Below are positions 1 to 6,676 of a stretch of 15,328 nucleotides of DNA, piece by piece. How positions within the stretch are numbered: the stretch's first letter is position 1; every line of letters starts with the position of its first letter. The notes below the pieces were generated by a model. That model was not told the origin of the DNA and ran no database searches. It saw only the letters and a list, made by a program, of their open reading frames with translations. The translations under genes and the position numbers were made by a program. Source of the stretch: Candidatus Heimdallarchaeota archaeon (GTDB lineage Archaea; Asgardarchaeota; Heimdallarchaeia; Heimdallarchaeales; Kariarchaeaceae); assembly GCA_027016475.1 (NCBI GenBank), contig JALUTL010000383.1, forward strand, positions 5,521 to 20,848, in the 5' to 3' direction.

Positions 1-1
1 G

Positions 2-208
2 ATCAACAACAACCAGAACGCTATTTTGAAGGTGCTTACTGCCATCAGTCTTGTGTTGAGCATTCCTGCGACGATTGGAGCGATTTACGGGATGAATGTT
101 CCGTTGCCGTTAATGAATCATGTCTTTACGTTTTGGGGGATCATGATGATCAGCACGATTCTGTCTGCGGTCAGCTGGAAGTGGATTCAGAAGTTTGATT
201 TCTCTTGA
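2..208 (+). CDS. corA: CorA-family Mg2+ transporter, C-terminal fragment
   Basis: This is the 3' end of a gene that begins before the window. The reading frame is open from base 2 and stops with TGA at 206-208. The fragment encodes 68 residues. It starts with the lead-in NNNQNAILKVLTAISLV, followed by a first membrane helix that ends in the motif YGMNVP, a short loop and a second hydrophobic helix (about FTFWGIMMISTILSAVSW). It ends in a short charged tail, KWIQKFDFS. The GMN motif at the end of the first of two C-terminal helices is the signature of CorA-type Mg2+/Co2+ channels, which form pentamers in the cytoplasmic membrane with a large cytosolic N-terminal domain, here missing. The last 38 bp overlap the convergent LRR gene. 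Other divalent-cation members of the CorA superfamily share GMN, so the substrate is inferred from the family. Confidence 0.85.
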   Translation: MNNNQNAILKVLTAISLVLSIPATIGAIYGMNVPLPLMNHVFTFWGIMMISTILSAVSWKWIQKFDFS

Positions 209-881
209 TGATTCCAAAGTCGACAAGGAAGCAGAGATATGCAAAGAGGATCAAGAGGGGTGTGAATGTCGGCAGTCCTGCCGTGAGTGCCAAGACGGGG
301 ATGGAAAGGAGAGCGAAGATTCCTATGTATGAGGCCCTGATGGAGTGCCAAAAATCAAGGCGGGAGGGGACTTTTTTCTGGAATTTTGTCTGTTGGAGCA
401 TGGTCTTGAGTGCTTCTATGTCGGTGTGAACCTGTTGAAGTGATTTGGGGAGCTTGGTCTTGGTCAGGTCAATGGATTTCAGGTTTGGCATATCCTCCAA
501 GGTTTTTATGGGGAATGTAAAAATCTGTGTTTCAGAGAGGTTCAGGCGTTGGAGGTTTTCAAGTCCCTTGAAAGCCTTGGGGTGGAAGGTATAGATTGGA
601 TTTCGGCTCAGGTCAAGCTTTTTGAGGTTTGCGAATGCTTCAAAAAGGCCTTCCGGCAGGTATTCGATGAGATTGTCACCCAGATAGAGCTGTTCGGTCT
701 CTGCGAGTGGTTTCAGCATTTCGGGATAGAGGACGAGGATTCCCAGCCCTTCAAGGTCAACGGACACGGGTTTTCCGTTTTCAAACCGGGTTCTTGGGCT
801 GGAGGTGATTTTTGTTATCACATACTCATTTTTTTCTTCACCAATGTTAGTTAAGAATTGTTTAAGTTGCTTTTCCATCAT
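171..881 (-). CDS. Leucine-rich-repeat protein with two C-terminal membrane helices
   Basis: A 236-residue protein. Residues 61-150 hold about four leucine-rich repeats of 23-24 residues. The pattern LxxLxLxxN/TxI can be read in TEQLYLGDNLIEYL, NLKKLDLSRNPIYTF, NLQRLNLSETQIFTF and NLKSIDLTKTKL. LRRs usually form a protein-binding solenoid. After a charged linker (about 165-180) come two hydrophobic segments, about 183-203 and 206-225, and a polar tail. No signal peptide is visible, so the repeat domain may lie in the cytosol on a membrane hairpin. The start is one of two adjacent ATGs (879-881 or 876-878). A TATA-like TTTTATA centred 23 nt upstream of 881 suggests a leaderless transcript from the first. 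The 3' end overlaps corA by 38 bp. The partner and function are unknown. The repeat assignment is firm and the topology is inferred. Confidence 0.75.
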   Translation of the reverse strand: MMEKQLKQFLTNIGEEKNEYVITKITSSPRTRFENGKPVSVDLEGLGILVLYPEMLKPLAETEQLYLGDNLIEYLPEGLFEAFANLKKLDLSRNPIYTFHPKAFKGLENLQRLNLSETQIFTFPIKTLEDMPNLKSIDLTKTKLPKSLQQVHTDIEALKTMLQQTKFQKKVPSRLDFWHSIRASYIGIFALLSIPVLALTAGLPTFTPLLILFAYLCFLVDFGIIKRNQTSESTSS

Positions 882-900
882 ACATGCAGAGTTATTTGCC

Positions 901-907
901 TATAAAA
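901..907 (-). promoter_or_regulatory. TATA-like element of the LRR gene
   Basis: On the minus strand this reads TTTTATA, centred about 23 nt upstream of the ATG at 881. Archaeal transcription starts roughly 25 nt downstream of the TATA centre, so the message would begin at or next to the start codon. Assigned by sequence and spacing only. Confidence 0.5.
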
Positions 908-985
908 TGGTTATTCAGGCAATGTGGTGAAATGTTGAGAACTATTGCGGGAAGTTGGAGGTAAAGGGCTCACTTTGTCATTGAT

Positions 986-1011
986 CTCAAACAAAGCTTA
1001 TTTGATTTGAG
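986..1011. repeat. Inverted repeat across the acetyltransferase promoter
   Basis: CTCAAACAAA at 986-995 is mirrored by TTTGATTTGAG at 1001-1011. The outer six bases pair perfectly and the inner four pair after one bulged base (A1005). The repeat surrounds the presumed TATA element at 997-1003, a position where a bound repressor would block TBP/TFB. It could be an operator, or chance in AT-rich DNA. Confidence 0.3.
997..1003 (+). promoter_or_regulatory. TATA-like element of the acetyltransferase gene
   Basis: CTTATTT centred 25 nt upstream of the ATG at 1025, matching the leaderless spacing at other genes in the window. It supports the ATG at 1025 rather than the in-frame TTG at 1007, which would lie within the promoter. 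Confidence 0.45.
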
Positions 1012-1024
1012 CAGACATTCAGGT

Positions 1025-1708
1025 ATGGACATTGATCCGTTCGGTTTGGATGAAGATGACAATGAAAGCAAGCTCCAAAGGCTGAAACCGCGAATGTTCC
1101 GGTCGGCAGAGTCAATTCGTGAGGACGTGAAGCGAGGGATGGACGTCAGGGGGAAGGAGGGAAAGCATTTGTTTTACAGGATGGAGATGCCATTTGTGGA
1201 GGCATTGGGAGTGCAGGAGAAGTTTCGTGAGAAGCTGGCGGCAGATACGTTGGGCAGTCAGATCAGAATACGGAATTTGAATCATGAAACTGATTTGGAA
1301 GAGTTCACGGAGTTATACAATGCCATTTTTTTGGCTGCCCCAGATCCGTCCCGCAGTTTGACTTTGGAGGAGGCAAAGCAGTTTGACCAAGACAGTACGT
1401 TCATTGCGGTTCTTGGTTCAACATTTGCGGGTTTTATTTATTTGACAATTGACAAGAGCTTTACAAATCCGGAGATGCGTGCAGGTGCAATAGCTGGGAT
1501 CGGTGTCCTTGCGAAGTATAGAGGCAAGAAAATAGGGATCAGGCTGTTGAATCATGCAATAGAGTTTTTCAAAGACAAGGAGGTTGAGTTTCTGGTCTGT
1601 GAGGTATATGAGAAAAATGAGCCGTCACGAAAGATGTTTGAGGGGATGGGGATGAAAGTGGTTGGTTATATGATTTTGGAGGAAGAGGAGGGGATTGGGT
1701 CGAAGTGA
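1025..1708 (+). CDS. GNAT-family N-acetyltransferase
   Basis: A 227-residue protein if started at ATG 1025. An in-frame TTG at 1007 would add six residues but sits too close to the TATA element. The C-terminal part, about residues 80-222, is a GCN5-related acetyltransferase fold. There is a beta-alpha start (IRIRNLNHETDLEEFTELYN), then AGIGVLAKYRGKKIGIRLL, which carries the R/Q-x-x-G-x-G/A type acetyl-CoA loop (RGKKIG), and then the late motif CEVYEKNEPSRKMFEGMGM, typical of motif B. About 75 N-terminal residues are charged and match no domain I recognise. The enzyme would move an acetyl group from acetyl-CoA to an amine. The substrate (protein N-terminus, lysine, small molecule) cannot be read from sequence. 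The 3' end overlaps the convergent membrane protein gene by 43 bp. Confidence 0.75.
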   Translation: MDIDPFGLDEDDNESKLQRLKPRMFRSAESIREDVKRGMDVRGKEGKHLFYRMEMPFVEALGVQEKFREKLAADTLGSQIRIRNLNHETDLEEFTELYNAIFLAAPDPSRSLTLEEAKQFDQDSTFIAVLGSTFAGFIYLTIDKSFTNPEMRAGAIAGIGVLAKYRGKKIGIRLLNHAIEFFKDKEVEFLVCEVYEKNEPSRKMFEGMGMKVVGYMILEEEEGIGSK

Positions 1709-2346
1709 TTTAGTATGTACATTCCGACGCCAATCATGCCCAATCCAAACGACAGCCCAATTGCCATTCCATAAAAATCTACATATTTGTCACCAACCAA
1801 TAGGTAAAGCATGATCTCGACTAAGGCAGTGAACAGGAGAAGGGCAGGAGGAATGGTTTGTGCTACCTTGAACTTTTTGGGTTGCGAGCGAGGCTGTTTG
1901 CTGACAAAGTACAGCATCATGGAGCCAAAGCACAATGCAACGAAGGGATTGATCAAAAATGACAGCCGCTGTGCAATGAGAACCACAACGCCAACCCAAA
2001 CCACAAGAATGGTAAATGCCGTAATAGCACTTGCTTTACGATGGCCTTTGACTACACTGTCCTCATCAGGGGTGTCAAACACCTTTTGCACACCTTTGCG
2101 CATGACCAAGGTTATCACAAAACCGCCAATTGAAGACAGTAGCCACGGCAAGAAATGGAACAGGGTATTGTCCAATTGATATGCAAAATAGTCCATGATG
2201 CCGGCGTAGGCAAGAAGGAAACCCCATACAATTGCGCTGATGGCACTGTAGTTCCTGAACCCCCTCTGTTCGAATGCCTTGATTTTGTTGATATATTGCA
2301 GTAGCTCCCGTATATTGGATTGATCATCCATGTCAAGTAGATCCAT
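1666..2346 (-). CDS. Six-helix membrane protein of unknown function
   Basis: With a start at ATG 2344-2346 the protein has 226 residues. A GTG at 2407-2409 would give 247, but the extra 21 residues look unlike an N-terminus of this protein and would overlap an inverted repeat upstream of the ABC operon. The N-terminal 30 residues are polar (NIRELLQYINKIKAFEQRG). Six hydrophobic segments follow at about 34-56, 63-83, 106-126, 129-147, 163-185 and 190-211, with a positively charged loop (KKFK) at about 157-160. I see no catalytic motif and recognise no family. It is divergent from the ABC exporter operon, 134 bp apart, so shared regulation is possible. The 3' end overlaps the acetyltransferase gene by 43 bp. 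Coding status is well supported by the hydrophobic periodicity and the long open frame. Confidence 0.65.
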   Translation of the reverse strand: MDLLDMDDQSNIRELLQYINKIKAFEQRGFRNYSAISAIVWGFLLAYAGIMDYFAYQLDNTLFHFLPWLLSSIGGFVITLVMRKGVQKVFDTPDEDSVVKGHRKASAITAFTILVVWVGVVVLIAQRLSFLINPFVALCFGSMMLYFVSKQPRSQPKKFKVAQTIPPALLLFTALVEIMLYLLVGDKYVDFYGMAIGLSFGLGMIGVGMYILNHFDPIPSSSSKII

Positions 2347-2409
2347 TATTGGGTTGAATGAAAAGATAGAGGTAGTTTGCCATGCAAAGTTGATTGCGCC
2401 GTAAACCAC

Positions 2410-2432
2410 TTTGAAGGGCTAACACCTTCAAA
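2410..2432. repeat. Perfect 8-bp inverted repeat upstream of the ABC operon
   Basis: TTTGAAGG at 2410-2417 and CCTTCAAA at 2425-2432 are exact reverse complements separated by 7 nt. The repeat ends 19 bp before the TATA-like element at 2452 and lies between two divergent genes. It has the size of an operator for a dimeric helix-turn-helix regulator. The regulator is not identified. Confidence 0.4.
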
Positions 2433-2451
2433 ATCCAGAGAAAGATTATGG

Positions 2452-2459
2452 TTTAAATT
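2452..2459 (+). promoter_or_regulatory. TATA-like element of the ABC exporter operon
   Basis: TTTAAATT centred about 25 nt upstream of the ATG at 2481. The spacing implies a leaderless or nearly leaderless message. Confidence 0.5.
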
Positions 2460-2480
2460 GAGGCGGGTGATGAAAAAAAT

Positions 2481-3401
2481 ATGCTTGCTGTCAAAACATC
2501 AAGGTTGAGTAAGGTTTTCGGAGACGTTGTCGCTGTTGATGGTCTTTCTCTTGAAGTGAAGCAGGGGGAGGTTTTCGGATTATTGGGTCCAAATGGTGCT
2601 GGAAAATCCACAACCATAAAAATGCTTACAGGACTCCTTTCACCTACATCTGGGACAATTGAAGTGCTAGGGAGACATCCAACTGATCAAGAACTGCTGA
2701 CCAGTGTAGGATACGTTCCCCAAGACTTGGTATTCTATGGTCATCTGTCTGCAAAGGAAAATTTGGAGCTGTTTGCAAACTGCATGGAGGTAGAGAATGC
2801 CAAAGAGAGAGTGACTGAGCTCCTGCGCCTATTTGAACTTTATGAAGCAAAGGACAGAAGAGCGGCTGTGCTTAGCGGAGGGCAGAAAAGACGATTGAAT
2901 GTCGCTATTGCGTTTCTGTTAACCCCGCAACTGTTGATTTTGGATGAGCCGTCCGCAGGGATGGATCCTCAAAGCAGGAATATGCTGTGGGAAATTTTGG
3001 AAGGGATGAGAGAAGAAAGCAACATTACTGTCATTCTGACAACACATCTAATTGAAACTGCCGATCGGCTGTGTAATAGAGTTGCCATAGTTGACCATGG
3101 AAAGGTCATCGCCATTGGCACCCCTTCAGAGCTTAAAGGAAAGGGAAAGGACGGAGAGATACTTGAAATCGTGCTCAATAACAGCCCTCCCGATCTCATG
3201 GGCAAATTGAACGATTATGATGTAGAGATCACCGAGCATATGATCCGATTCAGGAATTTGGACACATTTTCAGAACTTCCAAAAATAGTTGAGAAGTTGA
3301 ATGGTCTTATTCCGAAAGAGAGCATCAGGTCATTCAACATTCGCCAAAAGACTTTGGAAGATGTATTTATTGCACACACTGGCAGGAGTTTAAGGGAGTG
3401 A
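2481..3401 (+). CDS. ABC-2 type exporter, ATP-binding subunit
   Basis: A 306-residue ATPase of the DrrA/NatA/CcmA type. Walker A is GPNGAGKST (36-44), the Q-loop glutamine is Q81 (YVPQD), the signature is LSGGQKRR (131-138), Walker B is LLILDEP (151-157) and the switch histidine is H189 (LTTHL). About 75 residues after the nucleotide-binding domain form the C-terminal extension usual in this class. The protein hydrolyses ATP on the cytoplasmic side to drive the permease encoded directly downstream. The stop codon TGA (3399-3401) overlaps the first possible start of that gene, so the two are one operon with translational coupling. Family members export drugs, lipids, polysaccharide or Na+, and the substrate here is not evident. 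Confidence 0.93.
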   Translation: MLAVKTSRLSKVFGDVVAVDGLSLEVKQGEVFGLLGPNGAGKSTTIKMLTGLLSPTSGTIEVLGRHPTDQELLTSVGYVPQDLVFYGHLSAKENLELFANCMEVENAKERVTELLRLFELYEAKDRRAAVLSGGQKRRLNVAIAFLLTPQLLILDEPSAGMDPQSRNMLWEILEGMREESNITVILTTHLIETADRLCNRVAIVDHGKVIAIGTPSELKGKGKDGEILEIVLNNSPPDLMGKLNDYDVEITEHMIRFRNLDTFSELPKIVEKLNGLIPKESIRSFNIRQKTLEDVFIAHTGRSLRE

Positions 3402-3406
3402 GAGAA

Positions 3407-4645
3407 ATGAGGAAACTTTTTGTCTTATACAGAGCCCAACTGCTTGTTTCGTTCAGAAACAGACAGGCGTTTTTCTTCTCCATTATTTTTCCGTTGATAT
3501 TTGTTGGAGTATTTGGCCTTGCGTTCCAAGAAGGTGCCCCTGGAAACTCAACAATCCCGATTGGACTTGTCAATTTGGATGGAGGGCTACCCGAAGGAGT
3601 TTCACTTCAAGGAGTGGATGGTTCACAAATAAGCGGAAAATATTTTTCGGAGAGGTTTGTCGACATCCTTTCATCCCTAAAATTTGAAGATAACGAGACG
3701 AAAATTTTCAATTTCAAGTCATTTCAAGGATTGCAAGATGCAAGGACAGAGTTGGAGAAGCAGGACATCCATGCACTTCTGGTCATTCCAGAGTCTTTCT
3801 CCTTGGCAATGGTTTCTGCAATGCAACAGGCATTTCCGAACATGACTTTGCAGGGAGTTCCGCAAGCGAATACATCCGTGGTTCTGGAAGGTGATCAGTC
3901 ACTCATAAATTTCAATATCGCCACAACTGTGGTAGAGCAGGTGCTGAAAGACTTTGTGAAATTTGGTCAGATCGAAGCAAAGACAGTAGCCTTGCAGGTT
4001 GAAGGGAACATTTCTTCCAAAGGTTTGACGGCATTTGACCTCATTGTCCCCGGGTTGGTTATTTTTGCAGTACTGAACAATTTGAGTACAGTTGCAGCAG
4101 TTTCTGTTTCAGACATTTCAGAAGGGATGCTGGATAGGTTAAGAAAGACGAAGATGAAGGGGTATCACTACTTGGGGGCAATCATTTTGGCCCAAATCAG
4201 TTTGGCCTTCATACAAATACCAATTATGTTCTTTGCAGCTTCATTGTTTGGATTCCCGATCACCAAATCAATTGGTTATGCGTTTATTGTTGCACTATTG
4301 ATGGCTTTGGCCGTCTCCGGCATTGGGATTATTGCAGGAGGATTGACGGAGAATGCAGATGCAGCAGGTTCATTGGGGGCCATTATTGGAGTGCCGATGG
4401 CATTTTTGGCAGGGTCTTTTTTTCTGGTACCAAATCCGACGTTTTTTGATGTCGGTTGGTTCAGGTTGAGGATTTTTGACTTTTTGCCCGCCACGCCCGC
4501 TGTGGACATGCTGAGGATTACCCTGCTCAACGACAAGACGATTTTTGATACACCATTTGAGTTTGCGATGTTGTTGTTTGATGCGGTTCTGTTTCTCAGC
4601 ATAGGGTTGTTGATTTACGTGAGAAAACATTGCAAGGCGCACTGA
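3407..4645 (+). CDS. ABC-2 type exporter, permease subunit
   Basis: A 412-residue membrane protein. I prefer ATG 3407 because GGAG at 3395-3398 precedes it by 8 nt. GTG 3398 is in frame, would add three residues and overlaps the stop of the ATPase gene by 4 bp. One helix lies near the N-terminus (FFFSIIFPLIFVGVFGLAF), followed by an extracytoplasmic domain of about 165 residues. A cluster of five hydrophobic segments then runs from about residue 210 to the C-terminus (including LIVPGLVIFAVLNNL, GAIILAQISLAFIQI and AFIVALLMALAVSGI). This is the layout of ABC2_membrane_3 permeases such as DrrB/YhgN-like exporters. It forms the transport channel with the preceding ATPase. The last residues, IYVRKHCKAH, are cytoplasmic. 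Substrate unknown. Confidence 0.88.
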   Translation: MRKLFVLYRAQLLVSFRNRQAFFFSIIFPLIFVGVFGLAFQEGAPGNSTIPIGLVNLDGGLPEGVSLQGVDGSQISGKYFSERFVDILSSLKFEDNETKIFNFKSFQGLQDARTELEKQDIHALLVIPESFSLAMVSAMQQAFPNMTLQGVPQANTSVVLEGDQSLINFNIATTVVEQVLKDFVKFGQIEAKTVALQVEGNISSKGLTAFDLIVPGLVIFAVLNNLSTVAAVSVSDISEGMLDRLRKTKMKGYHYLGAIILAQISLAFIQIPIMFFAASLFGFPITKSIGYAFIVALLMALAVSGIGIIAGGLTENADAAGSLGAIIGVPMAFLAGSFFLVPNPTFFDVGWFRLRIFDFLPATPAVDMLRITLLNDKTIFDTPFEFAMLLFDAVLFLSIGLLIYVRKHCKAH

Positions 4646-4775
4646 TGTGACGCAAAATTTTAGATCAGATCGAAGTTAAGAGAAGAGTGATACGGAATTT
4701 CAGAAAACTGCATTGTCATGAAATTGAAGGGAGACCGATTTTTTCAAATAAGAGAAGGAATAGCTGAAATATAGA
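4646..4775. other. Intergenic region: end of ABC operon and promoter of the GTPase operon
   Basis: Contains a perfect 7-bp inverted repeat (AATTTCA 4696-4702, TGAAATT 4719-4725) and a run of six T at 4739-4744 that could terminate ABC operon transcription, since archaeal terminators are often plain T-runs. It also holds two weak TATA-like elements, CAAATAAG (4746-4753, 26 nt before ATG 4776) and GAAATATA (4766-4773, about 25 nt before ATG 4794). Which of them is used would decide the start of the downstream gene. Confidence 0.35.
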
Positions 4776-6293
4776 ATGCAAACAGGTAGTCCAATGACAA
4801 AGCTGATTTTCGCAGGGCTTGATGCAGCTGGAAAGACAACGATCTACAAGGCCACAATGAAGGAAATGCCCGCGGAACAGCTGAAGGGTTCCAAACCGAC
4901 AAGAGGGATTGAAAGAAACATAACGGATTTCATGGACATTGATTTTGCAGTTTGGGATTTAGGAGGTCAAAAATCCTATAGGGAAACATATCTTTCCAAA
5001 CCTGAAGTTTTCAATTCAACAAAGGCATTGATATTTGTTGTAGATATACAGGATGTTGATAGGTTCGAGGAGGCCTATCAATATTATCTTGACATAATGA
5101 ACATTTTGATTAATGTAGAGCCAAAGCCGAAAGTCTATGTTCTCTTCCACAAGTTCGATCCTGACAAAGCGGCACAGCTCAGGTCACACTTCTTCAGGGC
5201 GACAAAACTGTTTAGACAGGCTGATGCGCAAACAGGCATGAAGTTTACGGGCTTTGCTACATCAATATTTTCAGACACAATTCAAAAAGCAGTCAAAAGA
5301 ATTTTGTGGGAAAATCTTGACAACTACAACCCCAATCTGGAAGTCAAGGAGAAAACAGCACCTCCCACACCATCGGTGCCAAAGATTGGTGGTAACGTCA
5401 CAAAGCCGCCTTCCACGACCGGAACCCCAACAGCAATACCAAAGCCATCAGAAAAACCAAGTGCCCCAGCTCCAACATCTGACTTTTTGGGAGAAAAATT
5501 GTCAGACAAAATCGACCCGTTGCTCTCAGATGTCGAAAAGGAGGTTGAAACAGTTAGCTCAAGGCAGAGCTCAGAACCCAAGATTGAAAAGGCACCAGCC
5601 CCGACACCTGCACCAAGCCCGAAACCCGCAGCTGCGCCGACACATACATCGGCATCCGCCCCCGCACCAACACCTGTTCAAGTTGAGAAAAAGGCAGAAC
5701 AAACAAAACCGATCGAAACAGAAAAACCATCAAGTGCAAAACCGATTCCCTCTCCCGTATACAAGGAAGGAGAAATCTATGAGGAAGTACCAGATTTGTC
5801 GGATCTTTCCACTCATATTGTGGATCAACTGTCCAATGTCATTTCCAAAAGGATGAATGAAACGCCGGAAATTGTCGCTTTGGCAATTTTGAGTGTGGAT
5901 GGAAAAGTTCCGTTGGCAGTTGCAAAGTCCGAAATGGATCGAGAAAAAATAGAAATAGTCAAGCAGGTGGTGCAGGCCCTTAGTCCGCGTCAATTTTTCA
6001 AGGATTTGGGAGATGTAGAATATAGAGGGCTAGGGCACCTGACGGTTTCAAATTTTGACATCTACTTTGCCAAGCTTCAGGATGAATATGCGATTGCCAT
6101 TTTGGCAGTCGATGTTTCAACTGCCATGCTTGAAAATGCCCAGCGGATAGTAAAGACCATCCGGCAAGGGTTGGGAATGGTTCCAAAGGACAAAAGCGAG
6201 GCAAAAGAGGAGGAAGAAGAGCCAAAGGATCTGATAGGAGATTTAAGGTCAAGGCTAAAAAGGTTGAGCTCCCTCCATAATGTTGATGAATAA
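4776..6293 (+). CDS. Rag/Gtr-like small GTPase fused to a roadblock-like domain
   Basis: A 505-residue, three-part protein. Residues 7-187 are a Ras-superfamily G domain: P-loop GLDAAGKT (14-21), switch I threonine in KPTRG (T42), switch II WDLGGQ (60-65), G4 HKFD (125-128) and G5 TSI followed by FSDTIQKAV. HKxD in place of NKxD and the TSI-x-(D/E)T pattern resemble eukaryotic Rag/Gtr GTPases more than Arf. WDLGGQ is shared with both. Residues 190-345 are a Pro/Ala/Lys/Ser-rich flexible linker. Residues 350-475 have the alpha-beta-beta-alpha-beta order of a roadblock/LC7 domain (LAILSVDGKVPLAVA, then AIAILAVDVS), the dimerisation fold Rag proteins carry at their C-terminus. An acidic stretch and a basic helix end the chain. 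ATG 4794 (MTKLIFAG) is an equally plausible start. The gene lies 12 nt from the next one, so they are probably co-transcribed. Effector and signal are unknown. Confidence 0.82.
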   Translation: MQTGSPMTKLIFAGLDAAGKTTIYKATMKEMPAEQLKGSKPTRGIERNITDFMDIDFAVWDLGGQKSYRETYLSKPEVFNSTKALIFVVDIQDVDRFEEAYQYYLDIMNILINVEPKPKVYVLFHKFDPDKAAQLRSHFFRATKLFRQADAQTGMKFTGFATSIFSDTIQKAVKRILWENLDNYNPNLEVKEKTAPPTPSVPKIGGNVTKPPSTTGTPTAIPKPSEKPSAPAPTSDFLGEKLSDKIDPLLSDVEKEVETVSSRQSSEPKIEKAPAPTPAPSPKPAAAPTHTSASAPAPTPVQVEKKAEQTKPIETEKPSSAKPIPSPVYKEGEIYEEVPDLSDLSTHIVDQLSNVISKRMNETPEIVALAILSVDGKVPLAVAKSEMDREKIEIVKQVVQALSPRQFFKDLGDVEYRGLGHLTVSNFDIYFAKLQDEYAIAILAVDVSTAMLENAQRIVKTIRQGLGMVPKDKSEAKEEEEEPKDLIGDLRSRLKRLSSLHNVDE

Positions 6294-6305
6294 GGCCGAT
6301 GGAAT

Positions 6306-6632
6306 GTGCCCGAACAAGACGATGTTGTCAAGAAAATATTGGAAATAGACGACATCATTCATACACCCGCCAGATTGGCCATTCTCATTTTTTTGCTTCC
6401 GAGAGGATTTTCCACTTTTCCTGAAATCCAGACAGCTTTGGGCTTGACTTCGGGAAACTTATCAAGCCATCTGAGGAAGTTGCAGGAAAAAGGATATGTA
6501 GAAATATCAAAGCGCTTTGTGGATCTGAAGCCGACCACAACGATTGCCATAACAATGAAGGGAAAAAAGGCCATAGACGATTACACCCTATACCTTAAAA
6601 ATTTGTTAAAACACATTGAGGCGGAGGATTAA
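6306..6632 (+). CDS. Small winged-helix DNA-binding regulator
   Basis: A 108-residue protein made almost entirely of one winged helix-turn-helix. DDIIHTPARLAILIFLL is helix 1, EIQTALGLTSGNLSSHLRKLQEKGYV holds the HTH with the recognition helix around GNLSSHLRKL, the wing includes KPTTTIAITMKGK, and a C-terminal helix follows. The wording closely follows the 'winged helix DNA-binding domain' family (Pfam HTH_34 type) of MarR/ArsR-like regulators, which bind DNA as dimers. GTG 6306 is the only usable start because an in-frame stop (TAA of the GTPase gene, 6291-6293) lies 12 nt upstream. No metal-binding cysteines are present. Tight linkage to the GTPase suggests a common pathway, but a regulatory link is an inference. 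Its target could be one of the inverted repeats in this window. Confidence 0.85.
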   Translation: MPEQDDVVKKILEIDDIIHTPARLAILIFLLPRGFSTFPEIQTALGLTSGNLSSHLRKLQEKGYVEISKRFVDLKPTTTIAITMKGKKAIDDYTLYLKNLLKHIEAED

Positions 6633-6648
6633 GTTCCAATCGCGCCTC

Positions 6649-6655
6649 TTATATT
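6649..6655 (+). promoter_or_regulatory. TATA-like element of pyrG
   Basis: TTATATT centred 25 nt upstream of the ATG at 6677, in the 44-bp gap after the winged-helix gene. It indicates that pyrG can be transcribed on its own as a leaderless message. Confidence 0.55.
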
Positions 6656-6676
6656 GGATTCCAAACAAAGAATGGT

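Noticed and set aside
549..854. 101-codon plus-strand frame opposite the LRR gene
   Set aside because: A shadow produced by the repeat periodicity of the LRR codons. The minus strand has the real LRR pattern.
1790..2336. Several 60-120 codon frames on both strands within the six-helix membrane protein gene
   Set aside because: They conflict with the frame that shows six regular hydrophobic helices and have no domains of their own.
4718..4774. 18-codon ORF (ATG to TAG) just before the GTPase gene
   Set aside because: Too short to support as a gene, and it overlaps the proposed promoter elements. A leader peptide cannot be excluded but nothing favours it.
5254..5856. 200-codon open frame rich in Gln, Arg, His and Pro in a second plus-strand frame of the GTPase gene
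   Set aside because: It is the out-of-frame reading of the Pro/Ala/Lys-rich linker. Low complexity keeps it free of stops, no promoter or start signal belongs to it, and the GTPase frame has clear domains on both sides.
6635..6658. 6-bp inverted repeat TCCAAT/ATTGGA around the pyrG TATA element
   Set aside because: Arms are short with a 12-nt spacer, and such repeats are expected by chance.
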